Positions 32,341 through 40,797 of a DNA stretch of 64,000 nucleotides are shown here, one piece after another. Numbering within the stretch: the stretch's first letter is position 1; the number at the start of each line of letters is the position of its first letter. The position numbers and the translations under genes were made by a program. The DNA comes from JAWKWH01 sp040830725 (GTDB lineage: Bacteria > Pseudomonadota > Alphaproteobacteria > Rhizobiales > Rhizobiaceae): positions 21,910 to 85,909 of the forward strand of contig JBFOMG010000064.1 of the NCBI GenBank assembly GCA_040830725.1, given 5' to 3'. The notes below the pieces were generated by a model. It ran no database searches and was not told where the DNA came from. It saw only the letters and a program-made list of their open reading frames with translations.

Positions 32341-33984
32341 CTACCCAGCCTTCTCGGCGGCTTTGGTTGCTATACCGCCGGTGACGGTTCCCCAGACCCC
32401 GATATCCTTCAGCTTCCCGGGCGCAACATTGGTCGGGTCGTCATCAAGAACCGCGAAATCGGCATATTTACCGGGTTCGACTGAGCCAACAAGGTGATCG
32501 AGTTTCAGCGTGTAGGCGGCGCCCAACGTGATGGCGCGCAATGCGCTTTCAACCGAAATACACTCGTTGGCACCGAGAACCTGACCGCTTTCAGTCAATC
32601 TGTTGACTGCGCACCAGGCGGTGAAAAGTGGCCCGAGGGGAGTGACGGGCGCATCGGAATGAATGGCGAAGTGAACGCCTGTTCGTTCGGCAGTACGGGC
32701 TGCATCCATGCGCATGGCCCGGTCCGGTCCCATGGTGATATCGCGATGCTGATCACCCCAATAGTAGATGTGGTTGGCGAACATGTTGGAACAGACGCCC
32801 AGTGCCGACATGCGCCGGAACTGGCTTTCATCCGCCATCTGGCAATGTTGCAGCGTATGGCGATGGTCGCGACGGGGGTATGCCTTGTCTGCGGCCTCGA
32901 TCGCATCGAGCATCAACTCGGACGCTTCATCGCCGTTGGTGTGAATATGGAGATGCATATCCGCCTTGTGATAAGCCATGACCAGATCGGTCAATTGTTC
33001 CGGTGGCATGTTCCAGATCCCGTTGGGCGCACCGTTGAAATAACCCGGCCACTTCAGACGGCCTGAAAATCCCTGGATCGAGCCGTCCGTCATCACCTTG
33101 CACAGGCCGTAGTGCAATTTCTCTGATGATGACTTCATCGCGTACCTGACCCGCTCGATGCCTTCATCAAACGGCAGGTCGAGCGTGTTCATCGCCGGCA
33201 CCAGACGCAAAGGGTAATCGGCTTCGCCAGCAACTTCGGCATAGGCAGCGAGACTGGAATCATCGAATTTCGCATAAAGATCGGTCGCAGTTGTCACACC
33301 GGCATTGACCGCGGACCTGGCATACCGGCGCAGCGCGTTGGCGCTAATGCCATCCAGCAGGGGATTGCCCACGGCCTTGTAGGCGGCATATTGCGCCGCC
33401 ATTTCCGCAAGCTCGCCGGTGGGATCGCCGTTTTCATCCTTGAGTATGCCTTCGACATTCGTAGAGCGGTCGATGCCGGCTGCGTTGAGCACAGCTGAGT
33501 TGACGTTCAGGACATGACCGTTGGAATGCAAAACAAGAACCGGCCGAGTGGCCGAGACGCGATCGATATGCTTGGTCGCCATTCGTTCGCTGTCGAAATA
33601 GATCGGATCGAAACCCCACGAGAACAGCACTTCATCCGGGTCGCCCATCGTGCGCTCAACTTCGCTGAGCACATCGATCACCTCGTCGAGACTGCGGGCG
33701 CCGCGCCAGCGTTTGCCGTCGGGATCAAACCGGTCCTGATAACCAACATAGGCGTGATCCCAGACACTGCCTTCCATGGCATGGGCATGACCTTCGACAA
33801 ATCCGGGCATCAGGACCTTGTCGGCAAAGCGGTCATCCAGCTCGTAATCACCCCAGACAGCGACCTGCTCCAGGGAACCGACCCCCAGGATTCGCCCGTC
33901 ACGGATCGCAACATGGGTTGCTTCCGGTGCGTAGGAATTCATGGTGATGATTTTTTTGGCTGAAAGAACGGTAGTGCCGACCAT
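32341..33984 (-). CDS. Amidohydrolase family protein (YtcJ-like)
   Basis: This 547-residue metal-dependent hydrolase has the first metal motif GFVEGHAHAMEG (His66/His68), LHIHTNGDEA, HTLQHCQ and the late aspartate in IHSDAPVTPLGPL. It closes with GKYADFAVLDDDP. It belongs to the large YtcJ/N-substituted formamide deformylase group, whose substrates are mostly unknown. It has no signal peptide. The upstream hairpin at 33990-34013 contains its ribosome site. It is followed by the coupled CobW GTPase. Confidence 0.9.
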   Translation of the reverse strand: MVGTTVLSAKKIITMNSYAPEATHVAIRDGRILGVGSLEQVAVWGDYELDDRFADKVLMPGFVEGHAHAMEGSVWDHAYVGYQDRFDPDGKRWRGARSLDEVIDVLSEVERTMGDPDEVLFSWGFDPIYFDSERMATKHIDRVSATRPVLVLHSNGHVLNVNSAVLNAAGIDRSTNVEGILKDENGDPTGELAEMAAQYAAYKAVGNPLLDGISANALRRYARSAVNAGVTTATDLYAKFDDSSLAAYAEVAGEADYPLRLVPAMNTLDLPFDEGIERVRYAMKSSSEKLHYGLCKVMTDGSIQGFSGRLKWPGYFNGAPNGIWNMPPEQLTDLVMAYHKADMHLHIHTNGDEASELMLDAIEAADKAYPRRDHRHTLQHCQMADESQFRRMSALGVCSNMFANHIYYWGDQHRDITMGPDRAMRMDAARTAERTGVHFAIHSDAPVTPLGPLFTAWCAVNRLTESGQVLGANECISVESALRAITLGAAYTLKLDHLVGSVEPGKYADFAVLDDDPTNVAPGKLKDIGVWGTVTGGIATKAAEKAG

Positions 33985-33989
33985 AATTG

Positions 33990-34013
33990 CTCCCTTCGCG
34001 GTGCTGAAGGGAG
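33990..34013 (-). promoter_or_regulatory. 5' UTR hairpin covering the amidohydrolase ribosome site
   Basis: On the minus strand CTCCCTTC (34013-34006) and GAAGGGAG (33997-33990) pair over 8 bp with an 8-base loop. The GGGAG of the second arm is the Shine-Dalgarno sequence 5-9 bases before the ATG at 33984. A folded leader would hide it, so translation may be controlled by structure. Confidence 0.5.
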
Positions 34014-34127
34014 ATTACTTTCTTAAGACCGATCAATCCACGGAAATTGCCCGCCAAACGGTCTTGGGCCAATTCAACATCTTGGATTGGACTACAGGTT
34101 CATTGATTGCCCGAAAGGCGTGGATCT

Positions 34128-34475
34128 TCACAAGATCTCCAGCACTGTTTCTTTGGGGCGGCAAAGCCGCGTTCCCTTGCCGGTCACCACAATCGGCCGG
34201 TTGATCAGGATGGGATGCTGCATCATGGCATCGATCAGCTCGTCGTCAGTTTTTGCGGGATCATCCAGACCGAGCTCGGAAAAGATGTTCTGTTTGGAAC
34301 GCATGATCTCACGTACGGTCAAACCGGAAGCTGCAATCATTTCAACGAGTTGCTCGCGGTTGGGCGGCGTCTTCAGATATTCGATGATCTCCGGTTCGAT
34401 GCCGTTTTCGCGGATGATCGCCAGTGTATTGCGCGAGGTACCGCATTTTGGATTGTGGTAGATCCTGACCGTCAT
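34128..34475 (-). CDS. arsC: Arsenate reductase, glutaredoxin-dependent (ArsC family)
   Basis: This 115-residue ArsC-type thioredoxin-fold protein has the active-site cysteine in YHNPKCGTSRN (Cys11) and ends PIVVTGKGTRLCRPKETVLE with the conserved RP motif. It would reduce arsenate with glutathione/glutaredoxin. No arsenite pump or ArsR is nearby, so it may be a stand-alone housekeeping copy. It lies 11 bp from the lipoprotein gene, at the tail of the purine operon. Confidence 0.92.
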   Translation of the reverse strand: MTVRIYHNPKCGTSRNTLAIIRENGIEPEIIEYLKTPPNREQLVEMIAASGLTVREIMRSKQNIFSELGLDDPAKTDDELIDAMMQHPILINRPIVVTGKGTRLCRPKETVLEIL

Positions 34476-34486
34476 GAAACCTGCCT

Positions 34487-34891
34487 TCAGCTATGTCCGG
34501 CGCAGCGCGAGTCGCCAGTCGACCAGCGGATGATATCGGCGTTGATGCGGCCGCCGAGCTTGGTGCGAACCAGCGGCCCGTAAGTAGAAACCTTGACCGG
34601 TGATGAAGTCGATTCGATCACAAGCTGCGGCCTTCCTGCCGAATTGTTGCGCTCAACCAACAAAATGCGCGGATTTCCGGCAATGGTATCCAGTTCAGGC
34701 ACCATGCGATATTTGCGAAACGGTTTTTCGTCAGGCCGCATCCAGCAGCGTTGTCCGGCTTCATTGACGGTCTGCAGAATGGCTACGGATGTCGGAGCGC
34801 CGACTTCGATCGACAGCGGTCCGCCGATGGGTTCGCTCTGGCAGGCTGTGAGAACTGCAACCAGTGCAGCAGCCGTAAACGCGCGCATCAT
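34487..34891 (-). CDS. Small lipoprotein of unknown function
   Basis: This 134-residue protein has an N-terminal lipobox LTAC (MMRAFTAAALVAVLTACQSE), so it is probably lipid-anchored after cleavage at Cys17. The mature part contains two further cysteines (RCWMRP and DSRCAGHS) and LLVERNNSAGRPQLVIE. I recognise no known domain. Its start overlaps the purQ stop by 4 bp (ATGA), making it a coupled, functionally unexplained member of the purine operon. Confidence 0.8.
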   Translation of the reverse strand: MMRAFTAAALVAVLTACQSEPIGGPLSIEVGAPTSVAILQTVNEAGQRCWMRPDEKPFRKYRMVPELDTIAGNPRILLVERNNSAGRPQLVIESTSSPVKVSTYGPLVRTKLGGRINADIIRWSTGDSRCAGHS

Positions 34892-35556
34892 GCTGCGATC
34901 TCCAGTGCCGCTTCAAACAGCGCACGGCCGTCTCTGCCGCCATGGGCAGCTTCAATCAGATTTTCCGGATGCGGCATCATGCCGAGCACGTTACCGGTTT
35001 CGTTGAGGATACCAGCGATGTCTTTGACCGAGCCATTGGGATTGGTGCCCTCGGCGTAGCGGAAGACGACACGGTTTTCGCCTTCCAGGCGCGCCAGCGT
35101 TTCAGCATCGGCGAAGTAATTACCATCGTGGTGGGCGACCGGACAGTCGATAATCTGGCCCTGCTTGTAACCGCGGGTGAATACGGTTTCGGCATTGGTG
35201 ACTTCAAGGCGCACTTGCCGGCAGACGAATTTGAGCGAGGCGTTGCGCATCAGGGCGCCCGGCAGCAGGCCGGCTTCGAGCAGGATCTGAAAACCATTGC
35301 AGACACCGAGCACGCGCACGCCTTTGGCCGCCTTCTCGGCCACCGCACGGACTGCAGGCATTCGCGCGGCGATTGCGCCGCAGCGCAGATAATCACCGAA
35401 GGAGAAGCCGCCGGGAATGACGATCAGATCAACATCGGGAATTTCGGTATTCGTCTGCCAGACAGTGACCGGCGGCTGGCCTGAAATCTTCGTCAGTGCC
35501 GCGATCATGTCGCGATCGCGGTTGAGACCGGGCAAGAGGAGGACGGCGGATTTCAT
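34888..35556 (-). CDS. purQ: Phosphoribosylformylglycinamidine synthase subunit PurQ
   Basis: This 222-residue class I glutamine amidotransferase subunit makes ammonia for the fourth step of purine synthesis and works with PurS and PurL. It has GGFSFGDYLRCG, the nucleophile Cys in GVCNGFQ, and the late His/Glu in MMPHPENLIE. It is the small-PurQ form found with separate PurS. It is coupled by 4-bp overlaps to the small gene upstream and to the lipoprotein gene downstream. Confidence 0.97.
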   Translation of the reverse strand: MKSAVLLLPGLNRDRDMIAALTKISGQPPVTVWQTNTEIPDVDLIVIPGGFSFGDYLRCGAIAARMPAVRAVAEKAAKGVRVLGVCNGFQILLEAGLLPGALMRNASLKFVCRQVRLEVTNAETVFTRGYKQGQIIDCPVAHHDGNYFADAETLARLEGENRVVFRYAEGTNPNGSVKDIAGILNETGNVLGMMPHPENLIEAAHGGRDGRALFEAALEIAA

Positions 35557-35807
35557 TTCTGGTGTTCGAATTCTCGCTGCGCTTCGGCAAGTTCTCGCAG
35601 ATCAAACCGTTTTTCAATCCGATCGAGACGTTCATCGTGCCGATCCAGTCGCCTGTTTACTCCCGCGGTGGCTTCTTCCGTGCCGGTTATTCGTTTCTTG
35701 ATCTCATGAAGATCAAACTTCATCTCACCGATGTCGGTATGAACTCGCTTCAACAGTTCAAACATCAATTCGTTTGTCACTCCGGTCATCGCTTCAACAT
35801 TTTGCAA
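35553..35807 (-). CDS. Small coiled-coil protein in the pur operon
   Basis: An 84-residue, highly charged, helix-forming protein rich in Arg, Glu and Asp heptads (GVNRRLDRHDERLDRIEKRF) lies between purS and purQ. It has no signal peptide or Cys. The start is a TTG at 35807 just after the purS stop; an ATG at 35789 (MTGVTNEL) is an alternative. Its stop overlaps the purQ start. The constant tight coupling suggests expression with the FGAM synthase subunits, but any function there is inference. Confidence 0.75.
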   Translation of the reverse strand: MQNVEAMTGVTNELMFELLKRVHTDIGEMKFDLHEIKKRITGTEEATAGVNRRLDRHDERLDRIEKRFDLRELAEAQREFEHQK

Positions 35808-35809
35808 CC

Positions 35810-36052
35810 TTAGGTAATCGATATAGCATAATCTTCAATCACCGTATTGGCTAGTAACTTGTCACACATGGCCGCGATATCGGCCTCGGCCTTGGCCTTG
35901 TCCGAACTTTCGATCTCGAGATCGAAGACCTTGCCTTGTCGAACCTGGCCGACGCCGTCGAAACCCAGCGTCGACAGCGCACCTTCAATGGCCTTGCCTT
36001 GCGGGTCAAGAACGCCGTTTTTCAATGTGACCGTCACACGTGCCTTGATCAC
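35810..36052 (-). CDS. purS: Phosphoribosylformylglycinamidine synthase subunit PurS
   Basis: This 80-residue PurS bridges PurQ and PurL in the FGAM synthase complex. It contains VTLKNGVLDPQGKAIEGALS, then LGFDGVGQVRQGKVFDLEI, the full family pattern. The start codon is GTG, with AGGGG about 10 bases upstream. It lies 14 bp after purC. Confidence 0.96.
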   Translation of the reverse strand: MIKARVTVTLKNGVLDPQGKAIEGALSTLGFDGVGQVRQGKVFDLEIESSDKAKAEADIAAMCDKLLANTVIEDYAISIT

Positions 36053-36066
36053 CGGAATGTGCCCCT

Positions 36067-36861
36067 TCAGTGAATGCTGTCGTTGTCGGCTTTGGAGGCG
36101 ACGAGAACCGGCCCCGTTTTCGGCCGCGACTTGCCGTTCTCGTTGATGATGCCGAGGCGCCGGGCAACCTCCTGATAGGCCTCCACGAGGCCGCCCAAAT
36201 CGCGGCGGAAACGGTCCTTGTCGAGCTTTTCATTCGACTGGATATCCCACAGCCTGCAGGAATCCGGCGAGATCTCGTCGGCGACGACAATGCGCATCAT
36301 GTCGCCCTCAAACTGCCGGCCGCACTCGATTTTAAAGTCGACCAGTTGAATGCCGACACCAAGAAAAAGACCGGAGAGGAAGTCGTTGACGCGGATGGCT
36401 AGCGCCATGATATCGTCGATCTCCTGCGGAGCTGCCCACCCAAAGGCGGTGATGTGTTCTTCGGAGACCATCGGATCGTCCAAGGCGTCGGCCTTGTAGT
36501 AGAATTCGATGATCGAACGCGGCAACACCGTGCCCTCCTCGATTCCGAGGCGCTTTGACAACGATCCCGCCGCGATATTGCGCACCACCACTTCCAGGGG
36601 GATGATCTCGACCTCTCGTATCAACTGCTCGCGCATGTTGAGCCGCTTGATGAAGTGGGTGGGAATGCCGATCCGGTTCAGATGGGTAAAAATGTGCTCG
36701 GAGATGCGGTTGTTGAGCACGCCCTTGCCGTCGACGATCTCGTGTTTCTTCTTGTTGAACGCCGTTGCGTCATCCTTGAAAAATTGAACCAGTGTGCCCG
36801 GTTCGGGTCCTTCATAGAGAATTTTGGCCTTGCCTTCGTATATGCGGCGGCGACGGTTCAT
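36067..36861 (-). CDS. purC: SAICAR synthetase
   Basis: This 264-residue enzyme joins aspartate to CAIR in purine synthesis. It starts MNRRRRIYEGKAKILYEG and includes DDATAFN, SKRLGIEEG, KIECGR and ADEISPDSCRLWD, the standard SAICAR-synthetase signatures. The ATG at 36861 is the conserved start; the longer frame to 36981 adds unrelated sequence. It leads the purC-purS-small gene-purQ-lipoprotein operon. purL is not in this window. Confidence 0.96.
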   Translation of the reverse strand: MNRRRRIYEGKAKILYEGPEPGTLVQFFKDDATAFNKKKHEIVDGKGVLNNRISEHIFTHLNRIGIPTHFIKRLNMREQLIREVEIIPLEVVVRNIAAGSLSKRLGIEEGTVLPRSIIEFYYKADALDDPMVSEEHITAFGWAAPQEIDDIMALAIRVNDFLSGLFLGVGIQLVDFKIECGRQFEGDMMRIVVADEISPDSCRLWDIQSNEKLDKDRFRRDLGGLVEAYQEVARRLGIINENGKSRPKTGPVLVASKADNDSIH

Positions 36862-37130
36862 GTGCTTGAATCTCTGGCTTGGCGAGCCGCGATGTCCGGA
36901 TCGCGAGTGCTTACTGATTCCAACCCGACTATACCGGGTCTGATGATCGCGGTCTGTAGACGAAATGGCCGGTGACCTCAATGGATCATCACCCGGCAGG
37001 GTCTGTTTTGGGCAGCTTTTTGCCGGTTAACGGGAAAATTCGTCATTCCGCGGCATTCGGCCTTTTGATTTATCGCGCCGTTGCCCATATTGAGGATAAG
37101 AAACTGGCAATACCGGAGGATATCTGGCCG

Positions 37131-37454
37131 ATGAATACGATGGATGATCGCAAAAATGCCTTTGAAAACAAATTTGCTCATGATGAAGAGCTGAGATTCA
37201 AGGCGGAGGCCCGGCGCAACAAGCTGCTCGGCCTTTGGGCGGCTGAACTTTTGGGCAAAAGCGGTGACGATGCCGAGGCTTATGCCAAGGAAGTCGTTAT
37301 TGCCGATTTCGAAGAAGCCGGCGATGAAGATGTGTTTCGCAAAGTGCGGGCCGACTTCGACGCGGCCGGGGTGGATCAATCCGACCACCAATTGCGCCGG
37401 ACCATGGATGAATTGCTTGAACAAGCTGTAGCCGAGATTCAAGCCGAAGGCTGA
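37131..37454 (+). CDS. DUF1476 protein, ATP synthase zeta inhibitor-like
   Basis: This 107-residue helical protein contains DDRKNAFENKFAHDEELRF, then EARRNKLLGLWAAELLGKSG and a C-terminal helix. It is the DUF1476 family, whose Paracoccus member is the zeta inhibitor subunit of the F1-ATPase. GGAGGA precedes the ATG by 10 bases; a second ATG nine bases later is possible. It diverges from purC. The role, blocking ATP hydrolysis by F1, is transferred from the family. Confidence 0.92.
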   Translation: MNTMDDRKNAFENKFAHDEELRFKAEARRNKLLGLWAAELLGKSGDDAEAYAKEVVIADFEEAGDEDVFRKVRADFDAAGVDQSDHQLRRTMDELLEQAVAEIQAEG

Positions 37455-37482
37455 ACAAACAGCGTGACATCGGGAGAACGTG

Positions 37483-38253
37483 ATGATTTCTGCGGCGGAT
37501 ATTCGTGGCGGGAAAACCGCCCTTTGCGGTTGGGCGGGAATTCCGGACGGATTTGTCGCTGAAACCATAGCGACTATGGGATTCGAGGCCGTGTTGCTCG
37601 ACATGCAACACGGCGGTCACAATGAATCCAGTGTGTTCTCGGGTGTGACGCTGGTATCCGGTGCCGGGGCTGCCCCGTTTGTACGCATTCCCGTCGGCCG
37701 AAACGACATGGCAAGCCGCGCGCTGGATTTTGGTGCGATGGGTGTGGTGGCGCCGATGATCAACAGCAAGTCTGACGCCGAAGCGTTTGCCGCTGCCATG
37801 AAATATCCGCCCGTTGGCGGCCGGTCATGGGGCCCAATGCGAGCACGCGCTTTGCAGAAAGACTTCGACAACGCGCGCTATCTCGCTAGCGCAAATTCGG
37901 AAACTTTGGCGTTTGCCATGATCGAGACGCGAGCTGCACTTGCGGCACTTGACGATATTATCGCTGTAGATGGTGTCGATGGGGTGTTCTTCGGTCCCGG
38001 CGATTTTTCTATTGCATGGACGAATGGCGGCGAGATGAACCCGGCGCTGGAAGACATGATGCCCGCCGTTGCAGAAATAGCGCAGAAGGCGAAAGCGGCC
38101 GGGAAGACCGCCGCCATGTATGTCGGCAATCCCGACATGTGTGGACGCTTCGCAGAGATGGGCTATTCGTTCTTCGCCGTTGGCAATGAGCAACGCTACA
38201 TGAGCGAGGGGGCAAAGAATATCATCGCGAAAATGAGAGCGTCGCTGGGTTAG
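37483..38253 (+). CDS. HpcH/HpaI family aldolase
   Basis: This 256-residue class II (metal) aldolase has EAVLLDMQHGGH, PFVRIPVGRNDMASRALDFG, GVVAPMINS, GPMRARAL, the metal Glu in AMIETRAALA and VDGVFFGPGDFSIA. It resembles 2-keto-3-deoxy acid aldolases such as HpaI, GarL and RhmA, which release pyruvate. A GTG three bases upstream is also possible, but ATG 37483 is better spaced from GGAG. It could in principle supply KDG-type aldol cleavage, though it is far from the galactose operon. Confidence 0.9.
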   Translation: MISAADIRGGKTALCGWAGIPDGFVAETIATMGFEAVLLDMQHGGHNESSVFSGVTLVSGAGAAPFVRIPVGRNDMASRALDFGAMGVVAPMINSKSDAEAFAAAMKYPPVGGRSWGPMRARALQKDFDNARYLASANSETLAFAMIETRAALAALDDIIAVDGVDGVFFGPGDFSIAWTNGGEMNPALEDMMPAVAEIAQKAKAAGKTAAMYVGNPDMCGRFAEMGYSFFAVGNEQRYMSEGAKNIIAKMRASLG

Positions 38254-38259
38254 GGCGGT

Positions 38260-38814
38260 TTACTTCCCAAGCCGCGAAAGAAATCTCGCAAACACCATCG
38301 TTCCTTCCGGCCACGGTCCGTGGCCCGAGGCTGCATTCAGGTGACCGGCTTCGCCTGCGTCGATGAATAGCGACCCCCAGGCGCCGGCAATATCCTCGGC
38401 GACATCGAACGGACAAAACGGATCGTTGCGACTGGCCACCACGATTGAAGGAAACGGCAGCGGATCGCGCGGGTAGGGCCCAAATGTCATCAGGTGTCTT
38501 GGTTTGATGTCCGGGTTTGCTACATCGGGGGGTGCAACGAAGAATGCTCCAACGATCCTTTTGTCAATTTGGGGCAGGGCTTGCACAGCCGCTGCTACGC
38601 CGAGGGAATGGCCAACGAGTACGGGCGGCCGTGTTGTAGCATCGACGGCAGCCGCAATTGCCGCTGTCCAATCCTCCCGGACGGGCTTGGACCACTCGGC
38701 CTGTTCGACACGCTGAGCGGTTGACAGCTTTGCCTGCCATCGGCTCTGCCAATGGTCGGGTCCGGAATTGGTGTAACCGGGAATGATCAAAATGTCTGCG
38801 TCGCGAACTTTCAT
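38260..38814 (-). CDS. Alpha/beta hydrolase, RBBP9/YdeN family
   Basis: This 184-residue serine hydrolase has the oxyanion-type start ILIIPGYTNSGPDHWQSRW, nucleophile elbow VGHSLGV, acid region VASRNDPFCPFD and catalytic His in EAGHLNAASG. This is the RBBP9-like layout. It lies convergent to the HpcH aldolase gene (6 bp apart). The natural substrate is unknown. Confidence 0.9.
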   Translation of the reverse strand: MKVRDADILIIPGYTNSGPDHWQSRWQAKLSTAQRVEQAEWSKPVREDWTAAIAAAVDATTRPPVLVGHSLGVAAAVQALPQIDKRIVGAFFVAPPDVANPDIKPRHLMTFGPYPRDPLPFPSIVVASRNDPFCPFDVAEDIAGAWGSLFIDAGEAGHLNAASGHGPWPEGTMVFARFLSRLGK

Positions 38815-38834
38815 GGAACAGCGCAGGTGGCCCG

Positions 38835-39146
38835 CTAGAGCGTTTCCACCGAATATTGAATCGTTTGACCGCCGGTAATCTGTTCGCTGGCCAGGCGCGT
38901 TCGGCGATGTGGTGCGAGCACCACGAGACCGGGCGCAACGCCGCCAGCGGGCAGAGAACCAAGGTGAAATGATTGCGGTTTCTGATTCAGTGACATGACG
39001 TGTATGTATTTGCTTGGGTGCCTTTTTCGTTTCTGCCGCGTCGAAATCCTCGCACGATGCTTCGGCATCGCGCTGCGGTATTCTCCTCGCATAAACAAAA
39101 AATCAATCCCATCAAACCGCTCCAATATTCAGTGGAAACGCTCTAG
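38835..39146. repeat. 312-bp inverted-repeat element (MITE/RIME-like)
   Basis: The left end (38835-38868) begins CTAGAGCGTTTCCAC followed by CGAATATTG. The right end (39112-39146), read inversely, begins CTAGAGCGTTTCCAC followed by TGAATATTG, and both finish in GTTTGA. The 34-35-bp ends differ at only a few positions. The interior has no gene with a ribosome site, though one 96-codon frame crosses it on the minus strand. Size and ends fit non-autonomous rhizobial intergenic elements. I see no clear target-site duplication. Confidence 0.75.
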
Positions 39147-39296
39147 GGCCTGATAGTCAAGATGTGAACCAACGTGATGGTGGAAGTTTGACCGTCGGCG
39201 ATAGACTTGATGCACGTACAATTTGGCAGGCACGGCTTGTTGCTGACCTGCCGGCGACAAGTCTTCAACCTGCCGGAAGGGCAAGGAGCGAGACAA

Positions 39297-40103
39297 ATGT
39301 CGGCCTATCACATCATAGCGGATGCGCATGGAAACGTGCAGCACCCCGATATCCGCAGAATCAGGTTCTCCCAAATCGGAAAGGCGCTGAGACTGGGATT
39401 TGACGATTTCTGGCAAAAACCGTCGCATTACGTGTTTTTATGCCTGATTTATCCTATTGCCGGGGTGGTTCTCGTTGCCTGGTCGTCGGGAGCAAATCTG
39501 CTGCCGCTGGTCTATCCGCTTGTGACGGGTTTTGCGCTGGTTGGTCCCGTAGCGGCGATCGGATTGTATGAGATCAGCCGACGGCGCGAACTGGGGCTGG
39601 ATACATCGTGGCGCCACGCACTTGAAGTTCGAAAATCGCCGGCACTCCCATCAATTATTGCTCTTGGAGCGATGCTGGTTGGTTTGTTCATCGCCTGGCT
39701 GGTGACCGCCTATTTGCTGTACGCATATCTGTTCGGCGATGCCGCACCGGCCAGTGTTGGCGCGTTCCTGGATGGTGTGTTCAACACCCCGGAAGGACTG
39801 CAGCTGGCAGTCGCCGGCACTTCGATCGGGTTTGTATTTGCGCTAACCGTACTGGCGACGACCGTCATTTCATTTCCGCTATTGCTTGACCGCGATGTCG
39901 GTGCAATCTCGGCTGTCGAGACGTCGGTCCGTGTGGCCCTCGCCAATCCGTTTCCAGTACTTGCATGGGGCCTGATCGTCGCATTCCTGCTGTTTATCGG
40001 TACGTTGCCGGTCTTTGCCGGATTGGCGATTGTTTTGCCATGGCTGGGCCACTCAACATGGCATCTGTACAGGATGACGGTGGTTTCCGATCAAGCAGAC
40101 TGA
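39297..40103 (+). CDS. DUF2189 family integral membrane protein
   Basis: This 268-residue protein has about six membrane helices, the first being YVFLCLIYPIAGVVLVAW. GFALVGPVAAIGLYEISRRR and ISFPLLLDRDVGAISAVETS match the DUF2189 pattern of alphaproteobacteria. The ATG at 39297 has AAGGAG nine bases before it. The function is unknown. It lies 150 bp after the inverted-repeat element, which may lie in or near its promoter. Confidence 0.88.
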   Translation: MSAYHIIADAHGNVQHPDIRRIRFSQIGKALRLGFDDFWQKPSHYVFLCLIYPIAGVVLVAWSSGANLLPLVYPLVTGFALVGPVAAIGLYEISRRRELGLDTSWRHALEVRKSPALPSIIALGAMLVGLFIAWLVTAYLLYAYLFGDAAPASVGAFLDGVFNTPEGLQLAVAGTSIGFVFALTVLATTVISFPLLLDRDVGAISAVETSVRVALANPFPVLAWGLIVAFLLFIGTLPVFAGLAIVLPWLGHSTWHLYRMTVVSDQAD

Positions 40104-40160
40104 CAGGATCAAAGGGAGCCAAACGTCAGCGTTCATCTTGGGATCGCCAATTTGGCGAGA

Positions 40161-40595
40161 TCAAAGACGCGCCACGGCATAATCACGCAGAACGTTTGCT
40201 TCCATTTCGATTTCATCGATCCTGTGTTTGACCACATCGCCAACGCTGACAATTCCAGCCAGCTTGCCGCCGGATTTCACCGGCAGATGACGCACACGCC
40301 GATTGGTCATGATTCGTGCGATATCGGCGATCGTGTCCTCCGGCGAACAGGTGACCACGCTCTTCGTCATCAATGATGACACTTTCGTAGCTGGCAAATC
40401 TGCACCGTGTTCTGCCAATCCATGGGCAACATCCCGCTCGGAGATTATTCCGTCAATGGCTTCACCATCCGCGCTGACGATCAGCGCACCAACGCGTTCA
40501 ATGCGCAGCCGGTGACAAAGATTTTCCATCGTATCGTCCGGGCGCACAGTCATGACCGCATCACCTTTTTGCCGAAGAATGTCGGAAACTTTCAC
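40161..40595 (-). CDS. CBS-pair domain protein
   Basis: This 144-residue soluble protein consists of two CBS motifs. The first includes VRPDDTMENLCHRLRIERVG and GIISERDVAHGLAEHG; the second includes VTCSPEDTIADIARIMTNRR and GIVSVGDVVKHR. Such free CBS pairs bind adenine nucleotides or NAD and tune partner proteins. The start codon is GTG. No partner is evident nearby. Confidence 0.92.
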   Translation of the reverse strand: MKVSDILRQKGDAVMTVRPDDTMENLCHRLRIERVGALIVSADGEAIDGIISERDVAHGLAEHGADLPATKVSSLMTKSVVTCSPEDTIADIARIMTNRRVRHLPVKSGGKLAGIVSVGDVVKHRIDEIEMEANVLRDYAVARL

Positions 40596-40797
40596 GAGAC
40601 TACTCCTTTAAGCGCTTTCACGCCCGGAGAAGGTCAAGTCTGTCAGCATCGGTCACATTGCGTGTAAACTCACCGGGTATCGGACCGATCAACTGCAGAG
40701 GTCTCACCCGGGCTTGGCGTCAGAATACCATAATTTGGCGACTGATGGCTAAAACTCCATGCGAGTTTCATGATTTCTGGGGTGATGCAATCTCCGC

